This document shows positions 34,866-47,660 of a stretch of DNA of 64,000 nucleotides, one piece after another (position 1 is the stretch's first letter; each line of letters opens with the position of its first letter). Under the pieces are notes generated by a model. That model did not search any database, had not been told where the DNA came from, and worked only from the letters and a program-made list of their open reading frames with translations. The stretch comes from Colius striatus (lineage: Eukaryota; Chordata; Aves; Coliiformes; Coliidae), in NCBI RefSeq assembly GCF_028858725.1, contig NC_084768.1, positions 33,634,664 to 33,698,663 of the forward strand, read 5' to 3'. The position numbers were made by a program, and so were the translations under genes.

Positions 34866-35080
34866 CTTTGTTTTAGGGACTTGAACAGGAGCAGAAACTC
34901 CTTTGGTGCTGAGGTGAGGGAGCCCTGGCCCAGGCTGCCCAGGGAGGATGTGGAGGCTCCTTCTCAGGAGGTTTCCAAACCCGCCAGGACACGTTCCTGT
35001 GCCCCCTGAGCCAGGGGAACCTGCTTTGCAGGGGCTGGAGCAGCTCTGCAGGGCCCTTCCCATCCCCACCATTCTGCAGG
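34866..35080 (+). mobile_element. CR1 LINE, longest 3' fragment in the window
   Basis: This CR1 fragment is in + orientation. From about 34908 it carries GGGAGCCCTGGCCCAGGCTG, then CCCAGGGAGGATGTGGAGGC, then CCTTCTCAGGAGGTTTCC and CCAGGACACGTTCCTGTGCC. It then has the shared GGAACCTGCTTTGCAGGGGC and CTGCAGGGCCCTTCCCATCC, ending near CCACCATTCTGCAG. The first 40 bases are less certain. The reverse-transcriptase region is absent. Sequence and end point match the copies at 13160 and 25583, so all three derive from one subfamily. Confidence 0.88.
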
Positions 35081-38000
35081 TGACAGTGTCCTGTTAATTC
35101 TGGACCTCAGAGGACTTTTAAAAACACCATGGAAACTGAACATATGGGTTAATTGCAGAAAGTATAGGTATCATCACTTACCTCTGAAGAAAACCAGTCA
35201 CTGTTGCAGAGCAGGCTTGTAAGTAGAACTGAAAGGAGGGGTGGCTGTCTGCCATTGGTTGCGAGCTATTCCGCACTCCTGTGTCAGCAGGGCTTCTGTT
35301 CTGCCCCTACAACAAACAGGGCCAGGTGAAACCCTGTCACAGATGTCAGGCTTAGCCTATGTGAAGTGTTGTTTGACAGTTCTCAGATGGGTTTGTTAAA
35401 GTCCCTGTCCTGCCTCATGCCTCGCACATGCTGCTGGTGAGTGCTCCCGCAGCGCTGGGGCCACGTCGGCAGCGCTTGGCCAGGCAGCACGGCTGGCAGC
35501 CTGAGAGAGGCACTCACATACAAGCTCTCACACACATCTGGCTGCTACTGCGATGGCAGAGGTTCAGTGCCTTGCAGAGGCCCTGTGCTACACCACAATC
35601 ACATCTGCACACCCTAGGTGGGAGGGCTGGATTCTCCATACCCGTGCCTGTAAGGGTGGATGGGGATGTTTTACAAAACTAACTTCCAGAGCCCTACCAG
35701 GTTTTACATGCTGCTCCTTGCCTACACGGCTTTGTTATCTTGTTGTATGCTTCCCACCTTTCACACGTTTTAAAATGATACAGTAGTATATCAATTATAA
35801 TTGAGTTGTTTCTGTCTGCCTGATGTGTGGTGTGTGAGAGTCAAAGCAGAGGCTTGTGGGCTGTGGAGAGGTAATTTAAAAGCATAATGGCTGCTGCTGC
35901 TTGTGGCACCGAGTTTGTTTTCTTTTCCCTTTTTATATTTGTCGTACAGATTTTACTGTGTGTTTTTCTCCTCTGGAAGCATTTCAGGAGACATTATATC
36001 CTATCACCTTCTCTTGTAAAAGGTCATTAGTCACGCAAATTGCTGTTTAAGTTGAACTTTAAATCCTATGGATTTTCTGTTTCAGTCTGTAAGAAATGAG
36101 ACTGAAAGGGGAAATGAGAACCACTCTTTGTCCAAGACCAAAGCAAATTGTGAGGGACACCACAATGTCTGCCCAGCTGGAAGGATGCTCAGACACGTGG
36201 GGTCAGGGAAAAGCCTCCATCACAGCTCTGCTGCTGCTGCACCGCCCTCCACATCTAACCTTTGACAGGCTCCAGGGTCTCCTCAAAGGCTACTTTAACA
36301 CTAACATGCACACACAAACGTTTTGTAAAATGAAGGTTGAGATCTAGAGCTTAAAAGGACGTACCAAGCCTACAAGAATGCTGCAGAGGTCTCCCATTGT
36401 GCACTGCTGCCTTGATAAGTCAGTCAACACAGTTAATGACATTTGGGTTTTAGAAACCGAACGGTACTCACGTAGTTTTCAGCTGTTACAATCTCTTGTA
36501 AGAAGATTCTTTCCTGCTTTCCTGAGTAGCATCTACAGGCACAGACCTGAAATGCAGAGAAGTCAAGAGACACTATTTTCATCACTATTATAACAGAAAA
36601 ACAATTCACACACATGCTTTACCAACAGATGTTTCAAATGACAGATTTGGGGGCTGAACAGTCCTTTCACGTTTCCCTTTCTCCTTCACTTGAGCAAGTG
36701 TGCGCTGAGCAGTGGGGAGGGAAGGAGCAGGGTTGTGAGGATGCTGCCCGTGGGTCACTCAGCACAGCAGGGCACTGCTGGTAGCCAGGGCCATCCCTCA
36801 CACACAGGTATGACACTGCAACGTTACCCTCCATCTGCAGAGCTCTGCTTCTTCCAGACTCACACTTTGGCATGCCAGTTCCCCACCTCTGGCAGCTCAC
36901 TGCAGAGCAAGGCCGTTTTTTGTGGCCAGAACCCTCTGTTTCATTCAGAGATTTGTTTCACGTCGTGTCACTTGTGTACAAGATGTTATAAAAATGTGTG
37001 GTGTGAAATTAATGTACAAGCCGTAAATAGAACGATTTAGTTGCTGTTTTATCAGATCTTAATTGCAAAGTTGACCTGGTCCCAAAGAAAAGGCCAGCTG
37101 TGTCTAACCATCCCAGGGACGGACCAGAGCACACCGAATAAAGGAAATGGAAAGCAACGCCAAAAGGTTTGAAGATGTAAAATGACACAACGCTCAATGA
37201 ACACTTGCCAACATCATCTCTAATTACTGCAGTGATTAAGTAGTAAAGAATTCCATCCCAAGGGGATGGTAGTTCTGAAGGAAATACGGTGCCATGTGTT
37301 ACAGAACCTTTTCTTGCAAATCATTATGGAAATGCTGCTTTCTGTGGTCCTCCTAACCAAGTCCTTCTCTGCAAAAGCCATACTTCATTGGTGAAGTGCA
37401 GAGGGAGTGTAGCTTGCCTGCTTCTGAAGATTTACGTCTTTATTGCCAGATATTCAACTTGCCTCTTTAAAAAAAAACCCCTTTTATGTCGCTAAAGAAG
37501 CACAGAAAGCATTGTGTATTTGCATACTGTAAGGGGTCCTCTCATCCTCACTGAAGAACAAACAGAGAATAGGGGAGGGCTAGATAAAAGCACTGAGACC
37601 TTACCACAGCATGGCAATGGCCTAACAAACAGCCAGAGAAACTGCAATTAATGCAAGGCCGGTTTAAAGCCCCAGTCCTGGGGGACACCCCAAAGACCTC
37701 ATTTAGAAGTACTTCCGTTTCTTTTCTCTCATAACCACAAGATTAAGATTTTTCCAGCTTAAACCCCCCCCCCCAAAGCACAACACCACCACCACAAACC
37801 CCCACCCCGAGCATTTGAATTTAGTTTAATTTACAGGTGATGTTTAAACTTTTTAGAACTCTGGATCAAAATGTCTATTGTACAAGCAAATTGTATCTTT
37901 CACCACAGCACGCTCGTGTTTATTGTGTTCTATTCTCTCGGCAGGCGTCCCTAGATATGTGCTGTCTGGTCGTTTTTCAGCAAAGGAAGAGAAAAAATCA

Positions 38001-41000
38001 TCTTGCAGAGCTAGTGTAGGAGACAAAGAGCAGCAAAGGAATAACTGTGGCCCTCCTTCTCTGTTTTGTCCTGGTTTTTTTTTCATCAGATCCATGTCTC
38101 TTCCTCCTACCCTCTGCTATACAGAGCTTCCAAACACGCTATGGCGTGTTCCACAAAGAAATATTTAGCTCTCACAAAGCACTTTTATCAGTACATCAAA
38201 GCCACACAATTATCCCCATTTCACTGGTGCGAAAACCAAGACCCAAACATCATCTGTACAGAATATGCACAGCAGGGAAATAGCGCTGTAGGTTCCCAGG
38301 CTGTGAATGCCATACGTGTACATCAAAAATCAGGCAGTCAGGAGCGAGGCATTTCTGCCTGCCGTGCACAAAGAGGGCAGGAGAGAGGAGAAGGGAGAAG
38401 AGGCACCGGTCCCCAACGGCCCATGTGAAACACTGTTTGTTGTCCCAAGGAGGACACACGATCATCTGTAAACAATGAAAAACACGACCAGCTGATTTCA
38501 GACACAGCTTTTAGAGAAAGACGCAGCATGTGCTTAAATGCGAGGGAGAAACAGCAGCCCAGGCAGCGTCCCCCCCAGCTCTCAGCTGCACCCCACGGCC
38601 CCGCTGTACTGGTGGGTACAGCGCAGAACGCGGCAGCAGAACCAGGGCTGAAGCTCCTGGGTTTAGCCCGGCTATGGGAGCAAATAAGAACGCTTCCTCT
38701 TGCTTGTTAGGAGATATGAGGTTCAGCTGGAAAGGCAACAGATGCTCTGAATTTCAGTGTTTAAAACGAGAGATTGAGACTCTTCCTTTTGGAGCCGAGT
38801 TGTTACAAGTATGGGAGAAGATGCTCTTTTTTTGCCTCAGTGTTGAGTAAGATGTTAAACTTAGTTTCCTAAGCTCGTTTCATGAATCATTCATGATCAA
38901 GTACAAATCCTCACGAACTCAGATCCTTCCTGGTCGAGAGCACTGAACCAGCAAGAAGAATATTTAGGGAGATTTAATGGGAATGCCAAAACACTTAAAA
39001 ATGTGACTGGAGGGATCATAAGCAGTAAGTGAATTCATCGGACCAGAACGTTTATCAGTTGGTTCAGTCCCGTTTGTGCTATCAGCACTGTTGATAATAA
39101 AAGTGTTGCAGATTCTCAATTTTCTCTCTAATTTTTCTGCTGCATCTGTAGTTGTTGTTTCTGTGGAGGGCACCGTGCCATCCTGCTGCACTTGTGACTC
39201 ACTGAACAGCTTTTTGGGGTGGGTTTTTTTTGAGACTCAGCAGTACAATGTTCTAAGTCACGCTGAGAAAAACATTCATTTAGGATAAAATGGATCAAAC
39301 CATGTTGGTGGGGACCAAAAATCTTCCAATAAAATCTAGCCAAGTTCAGAGGGAAACAGATTAAGTGGCTGGAAAACATGTGGCATTAACAGAGACTGTT
39401 TGGAAGGTGCTGAAAGCAAAAGCCTGTGTGCGGTTTCTACCGTCCTCTCATGTCCTCACATGTGAGAAGGTGCAGGCGTTCCTCTGGCAACTGCTCCCAG
39501 CCCTCTCACTGCAGGAGGGGACAGCCCAGAGAAAGAGGGGTCTGGGGAGGACATGTGAAGAGAGAAGAAAGATTAAAATGCCTTTATGGTTGTAAAGGGA
39601 ACAAAGCTGCACCTTGCTTGTGAGACAGCCAGGGGAGGGTCAGGGTACCACCATGCTACCAACACCAAGAGCGTGGTCAGCATCCCTGGCAATCAGAACT
39701 GTACCTCCAAGAAGGGGTGCTCCTACTCTCCTTGCACCAAGTCCTCCATCACTGCCACTGGAACTCCCAAACAAGAAGTCCAGCTCATTTTCCTTTTAAT
39801 GACTGCTGCAAACGGATATAAACTTATGGGCACACACAGTGGCAACTCTCAGCTGACAATGTGGAAATGAACAGGCACCTTCCCAGGCTCCAAATTCCTC
39901 AGGACTGGAATCCTCTAATATCCAAACTCTTCTGCATCACTCAGTGGGCTGCCACGTCTATCCCCTGCCCCACAGGAGGCTGGGAAGGGCCATCCTGTCA
40001 TCCTTTCCCAGCCCTGCAAGGTCTCCATGAAGCTAGCAAAACGGCGGAATAGTTGTAATCTGAGAGCTCATCTGTGGCGATTTCACACAAACCCAGTACA
40101 TCCAAAATGAGACGAGAAATTAATGAGTCTCTCCTACAGCTTGCCAGCAGCTCATATTTTTGTTGGAAGCTTAGATGCAGTGGAAAGAAATGAGTTAAAA
40201 AATGCTGACAGGGTAAGCCTGAGTTATGGTTCGGGTTTTTGTTTAAAAAGAAAACAACAACGTTCATTAAAAAGTCTTAAAATTAAGCATATACATTAAA
40301 CAAGTTGTGTTAAACATCAGCTGTTTCTGCTTGCCATTGAAGCAGCTCTGGCTTGCTTTTTCACTACCTGTATTCACAGAAAATCTATTTTTTTGGCTTG
40401 TGCAGCTGTAAAACCAAAAATCTCAAGGTTCTTAAACTATTCTAAATTGCATTTGTACAGCAAGGCAGGTAAACTTTCACCTTTCTGAAAGAGTAAAATC
40501 CATGTATTGGTTTGAAAAGGGCACTAAATGGCTCCTGCATTTAGGACAGGATGGCAAAATCTCCGTGCGGCGACGTCTGAGAGGCTGCTGGTGGCCTTTG
40601 CTGGGATGTCAAGCGTTGGCCTTTGTGGCACTGCAATTGCCCTTCTAGAAAAAGGTTGATATTTGTGGGCCGGATTGCACCGAGTGAAATTTGCAGTCTC
40701 TGATGCCTGCTAGTGGGACATTTGTTACATGTTCTGTTTTGAATGCAGTAATACATATTCCAGCGTGCCACTGCTTCTTCAAAAGATTAAAAACCTCTTG
40801 GTCCTTTGAGACTTGTGTCAGCATCTGATTTCATGTGCAAGGTAATCTTTAAATATTAATATGGGGCAAGGCCACGCTCTCCTTAACCCCCAAAATGGAG
40901 TTAGTAAATCATGATCTGGCAGTAAAAATACACAGGGCACATCAGTATTTGTTTAGGGCAAAATCTAAATTTAAATTAAAGCACTTTGGCTGCTGGTACT

Positions 41001-43399
41001 TTTGTAATCACACCCATCCGTAACCCGGTATCTGTGTGCAGGGGGGAGCATCCACGGGCGTCCTCTGGAGCTGCTGTGGGGAAACAGTTGTTTGGAGGAT
41101 ATTAACAAAATCTCCCCCGCGGACAGCAGAGAAAGTGGTATCTGAAACACCAGTTAGAGAAATCTAAAGTGGGAATTCAGAAGCTCTTGGGGCAAACGTG
41201 CTGCTGTCAGATCTCCGCAGCACGAGTCAGTTTGCACTAGATGAGCAGGAGCCTTTTGGGCTCTCGTCTGAGCTGAGCCACTGATTTAAGGCACGACACC
41301 GGCAGCCCCTTTGACCTCTGTCTGCCATTCATCGGGTCAGGAAGAGGGGAAGGGGAATGCCGGGCCTGGCTGGCAAGCAGATGATAGACCCACACAGACT
41401 TTCCCTAGGCAAAATGAAAGGTTTCATAGCTAAATTTCTGGAGAGGGGCTGATGGGTTAGCCGTGTAATTCTAGCTACATTAGCGTTACACGTTACCCGG
41501 AGCTCAGCTCCCAGCGCAGCTGAGGTTCATGCCACACATAACTAACCACATTTGTTTTGCTGCCAGGGGACCTCCCTTGCTGCAGAGATGGGGAATGGCT
41601 TTATCCTACAAAAGAGAGGCGGTTGAACTCTGCAAGGAGGCAGCATTGTGAGACCATGACCTTTCGTATAAAATACTTAGAGGGCAACTGAGAGGTAGCA
41701 GAGTCTGGGGAGGGAAAGAGTCTTCAGTGAGCACAGGGAAATAAAAGGAGACAAATCATTTAAATTTAAAAATCCAGCAAATGCGCTCGTTAAATAGACA
41801 GTGAGTGTGTGGTTCTCATTTAGAGCTGAGAACAGGGTATTTAGCTTTGGCATTAGTGATTTGAACTACCAAATGGGAAAGATTCTCCTTACAGAAGCGT
41901 CTGAGACAAAAGGTGGTCGTAAATAACCAGCTAAAGTGGCTCCGCTTCGCTCTTTGCTTTGCTTCCTAAAGTTGCCAATTATTTCAAATTATGTATATAA
42001 ATTCTGTGGTGTGGAATGTAACATCCACTGGGAGATGTGCTCAGGCTTTTAAACTCATTTCCTCTGGTCCTTTCACTTTGGTCAGAGCCCTGAAGCGTTT
42101 TATGGGCCTCATCTGTAGAGGTAATGGGTGTCTCCGGATCAGGTCACGCAGGCTGCATTACACCAGACACAAGTCAATCACCTAGAACTGTGCAGAACAG
42201 ACTTGGAGTCTCCAAGATGCAGCAGCTGCATTTCGGTCTCTAACCCTACAGAGTGATTAAAGTGACACTTAAACCAGCCTACGTCACCGTGCAGGGCAGG
42301 TTCCTCAGCTCAGCTCAGCTCAGCTCAGCGCAGGCATAACGTGGGCTTCAGCAGGAAAGAGTGTCCAAGATCTCACAGGCCACAGGCACTCAAGGATGTG
42401 TGGATTCCATTCCTGGAAGCTCTGTGGAGGTAAGGAGGAGAAGCTCATTTTCAGCAGGCTTCTGTTTGTTATGCTGGTGTACACACCTCCACCAAAAACT
42501 TCCTGAGAAACCCATAGACTAAAGAAGTTCAAGACTTTGCTCTCATCTCCAACACGATGCAAACACTTTGCAGTTCCTTATTCACGGGTGGACTTTTTCA
42601 AGAGGTTCAGAAATTGCTTTCAAGGCACGTTTCCAACTCTCACCTCTCACCTGCTAAAAACTCACTGGAGTTATTTTGTACTGTTTAAAAATATATAGAA
42701 ACCCAATCCTGTCTGGCATTGCCTCACAGAAATCAAACTCTGAACAACCAAAACCCGTCCTCTGAGGACAGAGACTACGCTGCAGCTCCATGGAAGGATG
42801 GAGCAGCCAGAGATGGAGGAAACCTGGCGAAGCCTGGGTTTCCAAGTGGGGCAGCACAAAAGTAGTTTCAGGGTGCTTGTTTCAGCCAAATGAGGCTTCT
42901 CTGCAACTGGCAAAGAATCCAACTGAAAAGCCCTTTCTGGAGAGTGAACAGGACCTCAGCAGCACAAGGAGTCACCATTCCCAAGGATGTCTTCCCAAGG
43001 GCTGCTGCAATACCCTGCTGGCTTTAAACCCCCCCAAAAAACGTGCTCTGAGATGTCAGGGAGGGAGATGGGCCAAGGCAGGAGACAAAATGCAGCCGGC
43101 CAGGTTGAGGCTGGGATTGTCTGAAGAAGCCCTCATAAGCAAAAGCTGTTTCAGGAGAAGAGCTCTGGTTTGTCAAGAGCAGAATCAACGACAAAGAAAC
43201 AGCAATTAGCATGGTTTTGAATATTCCTCTAAAATAAGCTATAAATTGTTTTGCCCTTGGGAGAGCCAGAACAGAAGAGGAGCAGGAAACTGCAGGCGAA
43301 ACGCAGGGCTCCATCTCAGGCAGATGGAGTTGTTCAGTAAATCCTCTGCAGTCTTCTCTGGGCTATGAGGAAAGGATAAAAAAAAGCTGCCCAAAGTTT
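35081..43399. other. Noncoding DNA, several AT-rich stretches, no supported gene
   Basis: No gene is supported. AT-rich, motif-dense parts at about 35760-36080, 40840-41010 and 41390-41860 could be regulatory. An 11-C run lies at 37764-37774 in a C/A-rich stretch. Five copies of CTCAG lie at 42304-42328. A 50-bp stretch at 35387-35436 sits between an AG and CTG-GTGAGT but has no partners. The remaining sequence shows no identified transposon. Confidence 0.45.
42304..42328. repeat. CTCAG pentanucleotide repeat, five copies
   Basis: Five exact CTCAG units run head to tail. This is a short microsatellite with no other visible function. Confidence 0.95.
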
Positions 43400-43461
43400 C
43401 AGTCAATATTTACCTCTTGGGTTAATAAATTGTGATCCCGACCCCAACAAAAGTCAATATC
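43400..43461 (+). repeat. Copy 1 of an old dispersed sequence pair
   Basis: CAGTCAATATTTACCTCTTG and the following bases, through AAAAGTCAATAT, align with 46889-46951 in the same orientation. By eye about 46 of 62 columns match, with one 1-base gap, and most differences are C/T transitions. The block continues as AT-rich sequence to about 43640, including GCATAATGAGTCA near 43508. The pair could be an ancient, decayed interspersed repeat or an old local duplication of a regulatory element. I cannot assign a family. Confidence 0.6.
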
Positions 43462-43640
43462 TTTTGATTATTATACACAGGCACTTTTTTATTTGTCCTC
43501 ACCCGTTGCATAATGAGTCACCCGTTTCCACTGGCAACTTCACTTCAATTTTGAATGTCTGAATTGAACAACCTTTTGTACTCCAAAGGCATAAGACAAA
43601 ATTACTATAAACCAGAGCTGTAAAATGTGGACTTAGGTCG

Positions 43641-46095
43641 CTATTTCCAGTGAATAAGCAAGCTCTGGAGGGGGGCAGAAGGGATCAAGGATTGAGCACA
43701 AAAAAAGCCGTTTTAAATCCTCTTTTAAATACCTTTGAGTGACAAGGAGCAGAGAGAGGGAAGCCCTGAACTGTGCTATTAAATGTATTAAGGCTGCAAG
43801 TGTGGGTGGAAAGAAAATACAACAATCTGGCCTGACTAGTGAACTTGTTTTAATGGAACATTATTAGTCTTCCTCCCCAAAATAACTGAGAGCAATGCCA
43901 GAAGATATACGCCAAGGGCAGTAAGTTGCAGGCCAGGCCACGTAGGCAGATCTGAACGAAAGTCTTGACACACTTGCAGCTTCATTAGGGGCGAGTGGGC
44001 TGGGTCAGAGCTAGGGGCAGAAAACTCAGGGTGTTATTCTCATAATTATGTAATGTTTTATATAATACCACAGGTGTGCACCGCGCTCTCCTGGAAGAAA
44101 TCAAAGCACGGCCTCCCCCAGCAAGATCAAGAATCAGCTAGAATCACATTTCTGCTCTTCAGCTTTTCATTTTTCAAACACCCCCCACTGACTACAATGC
44201 AAACGTCCTCGGGGCTCACAAGCCTTGTGATGCTGCAAAGATTGTCACCCGCACAGCCCACTACGCCCGTCCCTTTTAACCAAAGCAAGTTACTTTACTG
44301 GTTTAAGTTTGTCTGGCTTGACATTGCTCTACTATTAATCCTGCCCTAGAAAGGCTGGTGAGAGCAGCACATCCCCAGCTTGGGCACAGTCGCTTTTGAG
44401 CAGTGGAAAAGCAGGAAGAGCAAATCGTGACCAAACCAACCGCGACCTGTGAACACTGTGAACCCCACACACACCATCCCAGCACGTTTCTTCCAACAGC
44501 CACGTTACGTTTCTGCATGGCTCTGCTCTGATGCCATAGTCCCTTGTATCGTAAGCAAAACCTGGGTTGTTTTGGCCAAAGTGGGGAATGTTGTCCATGG
44601 GAAAATGAGTATGGAAGGAGTGCCTTCAAACTGAAAAAGAAGTTGCCATTTTCAGAGGGGACACTCAGCTCAGTGTTTAGCAGCTCATTAAATATTTCCG
44701 TGTTATCTGTTAATACTGTGCTTACATTCTATAGAACCCAAAAGGGTACCTCTCATTCAGGAGGAGCAGAGTTGGACTGCCTGAGCATCAGAGCAACGAA
44801 TGTCATCCCTTCTACTTAACAATCCAGCTTAAAGCCCTTGCCATGAGCACGTTTTAAATGGAGCTCAGCAGACACAAGGCCATTTGGACAGCTCACACAC
44901 CAAAAAGCAGTTGATTTTCTAAAGTAAAAATACATAAACCCAGAATTTTTTAAAATCCCCCCTATCAGCAACCCAGAACCTGGCAATGCTGAAGCTCAGT
45001 ACATTAAGGGTTCATCTGACATCTGCAGACCTGCTCTTACTAAATTCAGACGTTTTTCACCATTAACTGAGTCGAGATCCTGTGTTTCCACCTAATGGCC
45101 TGTATCAGCAACTTCCACCATTACCACATCAGCACCAACAAGCAGACATGCTAATTCATGTGCCATTAAACAGCATGCACATCCATAGAGGGAGACTGCA
45201 AGCTGTCTGTGAGCAGAAATGAACGAACTTTCAGTAGGTTTGAATAAATTTGTGGGCACTTTGTAGCTACAGAAGATTTCCATCAACAGCCCTTATAAAT
45301 AGCTTGGAAAAGGCAACTGATTTAAGCTCACCAGAGTCAACAGACAGGAATCGCTATGAGGTGAGCAAAGCACAGGCTGTGGCTTCTGAAAATCCAGAAC
45401 GCTCCCAGAGACATTCTTACTGTTGAAAAGAAACTATTCCTCTGCACATTTTAGCAGATAATCTTGAGGTACGTTACCACGAAGGGAACGGGAAGAATCA
45501 GACCTAGTGCGACACGCCATCCATTTGGTTGAGTACAGTTGGAGCCCAAGATCCTCTAAGCCAAACTTCTTCATCATAGCAACCTTCTCTGGACAAACCC
45601 AAAAGAGTAATTTATCTGTTTACTGTGAAATAACAGGATGTGTCCCAGTCTGCTGGTCCCTATGGGGTAAGAGCACAAGCTGAGCTTCTCATGAGAGGAA
45701 GGCCAAGACCAGCACTTACAGCCAGATGCACAGAGCTCCCCACAGCCTGCACCCACACAGGACCAGGCCACCACACACTGCCTCCAAACAGGGCTGCGAG
45801 CTGGAGCTCAGTGAGAAGCCTCACAGCAAGCCAGGGTGAAGAGCACTGAATACGTTTGATGCATTTCTCGTAGCCCGTGCTGCAGACGAGATTCAGTGAG
45901 CCTCCTAAATCAGTACGAGCTCATGAATCCTAAAGAATTGTAAGAGGGCCTTGTGAAGGCAGGCAGGAGGCAGATGGCTTCTGCAACAAAGAACAAATTA
46001 TTTTTGTTAGAGAGTTTTGGAGGTACTGGAGGATCATTTCTGCTCTCAGCTGAGACACTGGCAGATACAAATGCTATAAAATAATAATTCAACAG
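43641..46095. other. Noncoding DNA, no supported gene
   Basis: Mixed sequence without identifiable genes or repeats. Confidence 0.5.
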
Positions 46096-47660
46096 CTCAC
46101 AGTCACTCTCACTACTGGATGCATGTGATTTTAATTAATAAGCTTAATATCTTCAGCTAGATGGATTTCTGTTTTCTTCTGTGCTCTGTCTACACTTTAT
46201 CTTTCCAAGCAATAACCTAAAGTATAATGCACTGACCAGAGCATAATGGAATGGACTAAAATATAAGAATCATAAAGATACTTGTTTACAATACGAGGCG
46301 TGGATTAACACTAGCAAGTGTTTGAAAGCACTGAAAGAACATTTGCAGCCTCCACCTTTATGATCAAGTAAATCATTGCTTTATGCAGAAAATAATATTC
46401 AATAAAGAACACAATCCAAACCTGGAGTTATATAAAAATCACAACACGTCTTTTTTTGTGCTCCTCTAAAATTCAATAAATAGTTCAATAGATCTTCTTT
46501 ATTCCTTTCACCCTTCTGGGGGAAAAAATGATTCTTAGGCAAAGAGCTTGCAGGCCAAATTTCAATCTGAAAATAATCTTTATAGCTGAGTTATGAAACA
46601 ATGAGAAGAAGGGTTTATGATGTGAAAGTTGATGCAGGCTTTACTGCTTTGGCATGATTGGTGAAACTGTATTAAAAAGAAATACATTTAAAAAAACCCC
46701 AAAACCAAAACCTAGGCATTCTTTATCCTTTGACTAAATAATAGAAGCTGTATGTTATCACAGCTGTATAAATCTAAAGTCCTAAACCACTCCACCCTTA
46801 TTATCTCTTCCAAAAGAAAAACGTTTATAATAATACATATATTGACTTCTGCTTTTTGTTCAATAACAAGATTTACTGTCCCACTCTTCAATCAATTGTA
46901 ACCTCTTTGGGTCAACAAATCTCGATACTGATCTCAATAGAAGTCAATACCTGCTTATTACTTACCTCCGCATTTAGACACCTATCACAAATTTATATGG
47001 GCATCCTCTGGAGATGAAGAAATGAATACCTTCTGTTCAGTTTCTGCACAAAATAGGCTTCTGTACTTTTCACGGAGTTATTTTTAAAGTCATGAGATAA
47101 TGCTGCATTTTAAGAAAACAATATTATCCGTTAATTTGTGGAACCAGGGATTAAAGCAGTTCACCATCTCCATGTAGTTCCCTCAAAAACTCACAGTCTG
47201 GCCTTCTTGTAATTCCTATTTTCTTCCCACGTAAAATGTAGCTGAGAAATCTGATATTTTGTCTTCACTAACTGAGAAAGGCAAATCACAGTAAGGATTA
47301 AAAAGCTACTTGCAAGTAATAACACGTGAACTAACATTCCGGAAGATCAGCGGAGAAATACAGCAAACTTCGCTTTCTCAGTTGCATTTGTATAAGGCTA
47401 ACAGAAAGAATGTGCCCTGAATTACACTCCTATGCCTCATTTTGTATATGAATTGATTCTGTATTTACACAGAGTCAATCTTCAGGTAGCCTATTTGGTA
47501 CCTGAAGCGCCAAACATTTGCTGTGAAAGGATAATCAAATCTGGGTTTGGGTCTTACATGTAAACAGATTAAATGGGCATTTATTTATTGTACAATCCAA
47601 AGGCTTGCACAAAAATCTTGTCATAGAGCTGGATGATGAGAAATATATTGTCTGGAGTTT
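46096..47660. promoter_or_regulatory. Long AT-rich single-copy block, candidate regulatory DNA
   Basis: About 1.5 kb of AT-rich sequence has few simple repeats and almost no open frames. It has many TAAT, ATTAAT and AATAAT cores. It contains copy 2 of the dispersed pair (46889-46951). It might hold one or more conserved enhancers, or simply be AT-rich intronic DNA. Confidence 0.3.
46889..46951 (+). repeat. Copy 2 of an old dispersed sequence pair
   Basis: CAATCAATTGTAACCTCTTT and the following bases, through GAAGTCAATAC, align with 43400-43461. Shared landmarks in order are TCAAT, ACCTC, TTGGGT, AAAT, GAT, CAA and AAGTCAATA. Divergence of roughly one quarter with a transition excess points to an old common origin rather than recent duplication. 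Confidence 0.6.

Noticed and set aside
35387..35436. 50-bp exon-like stretch before CTG-GTGAGT
   Set aside because: The acceptor is moderate, there is no neighbour to splice to and the peptide is uninformative.
39960..40030. CR1-like string CTGGGAAGGGCCATCCTGTC and following
   Set aside because: It shares only a short GGGAAGGGCC word with the CR1 copies and lacks the GGAACCTGCTTT and tail segments.
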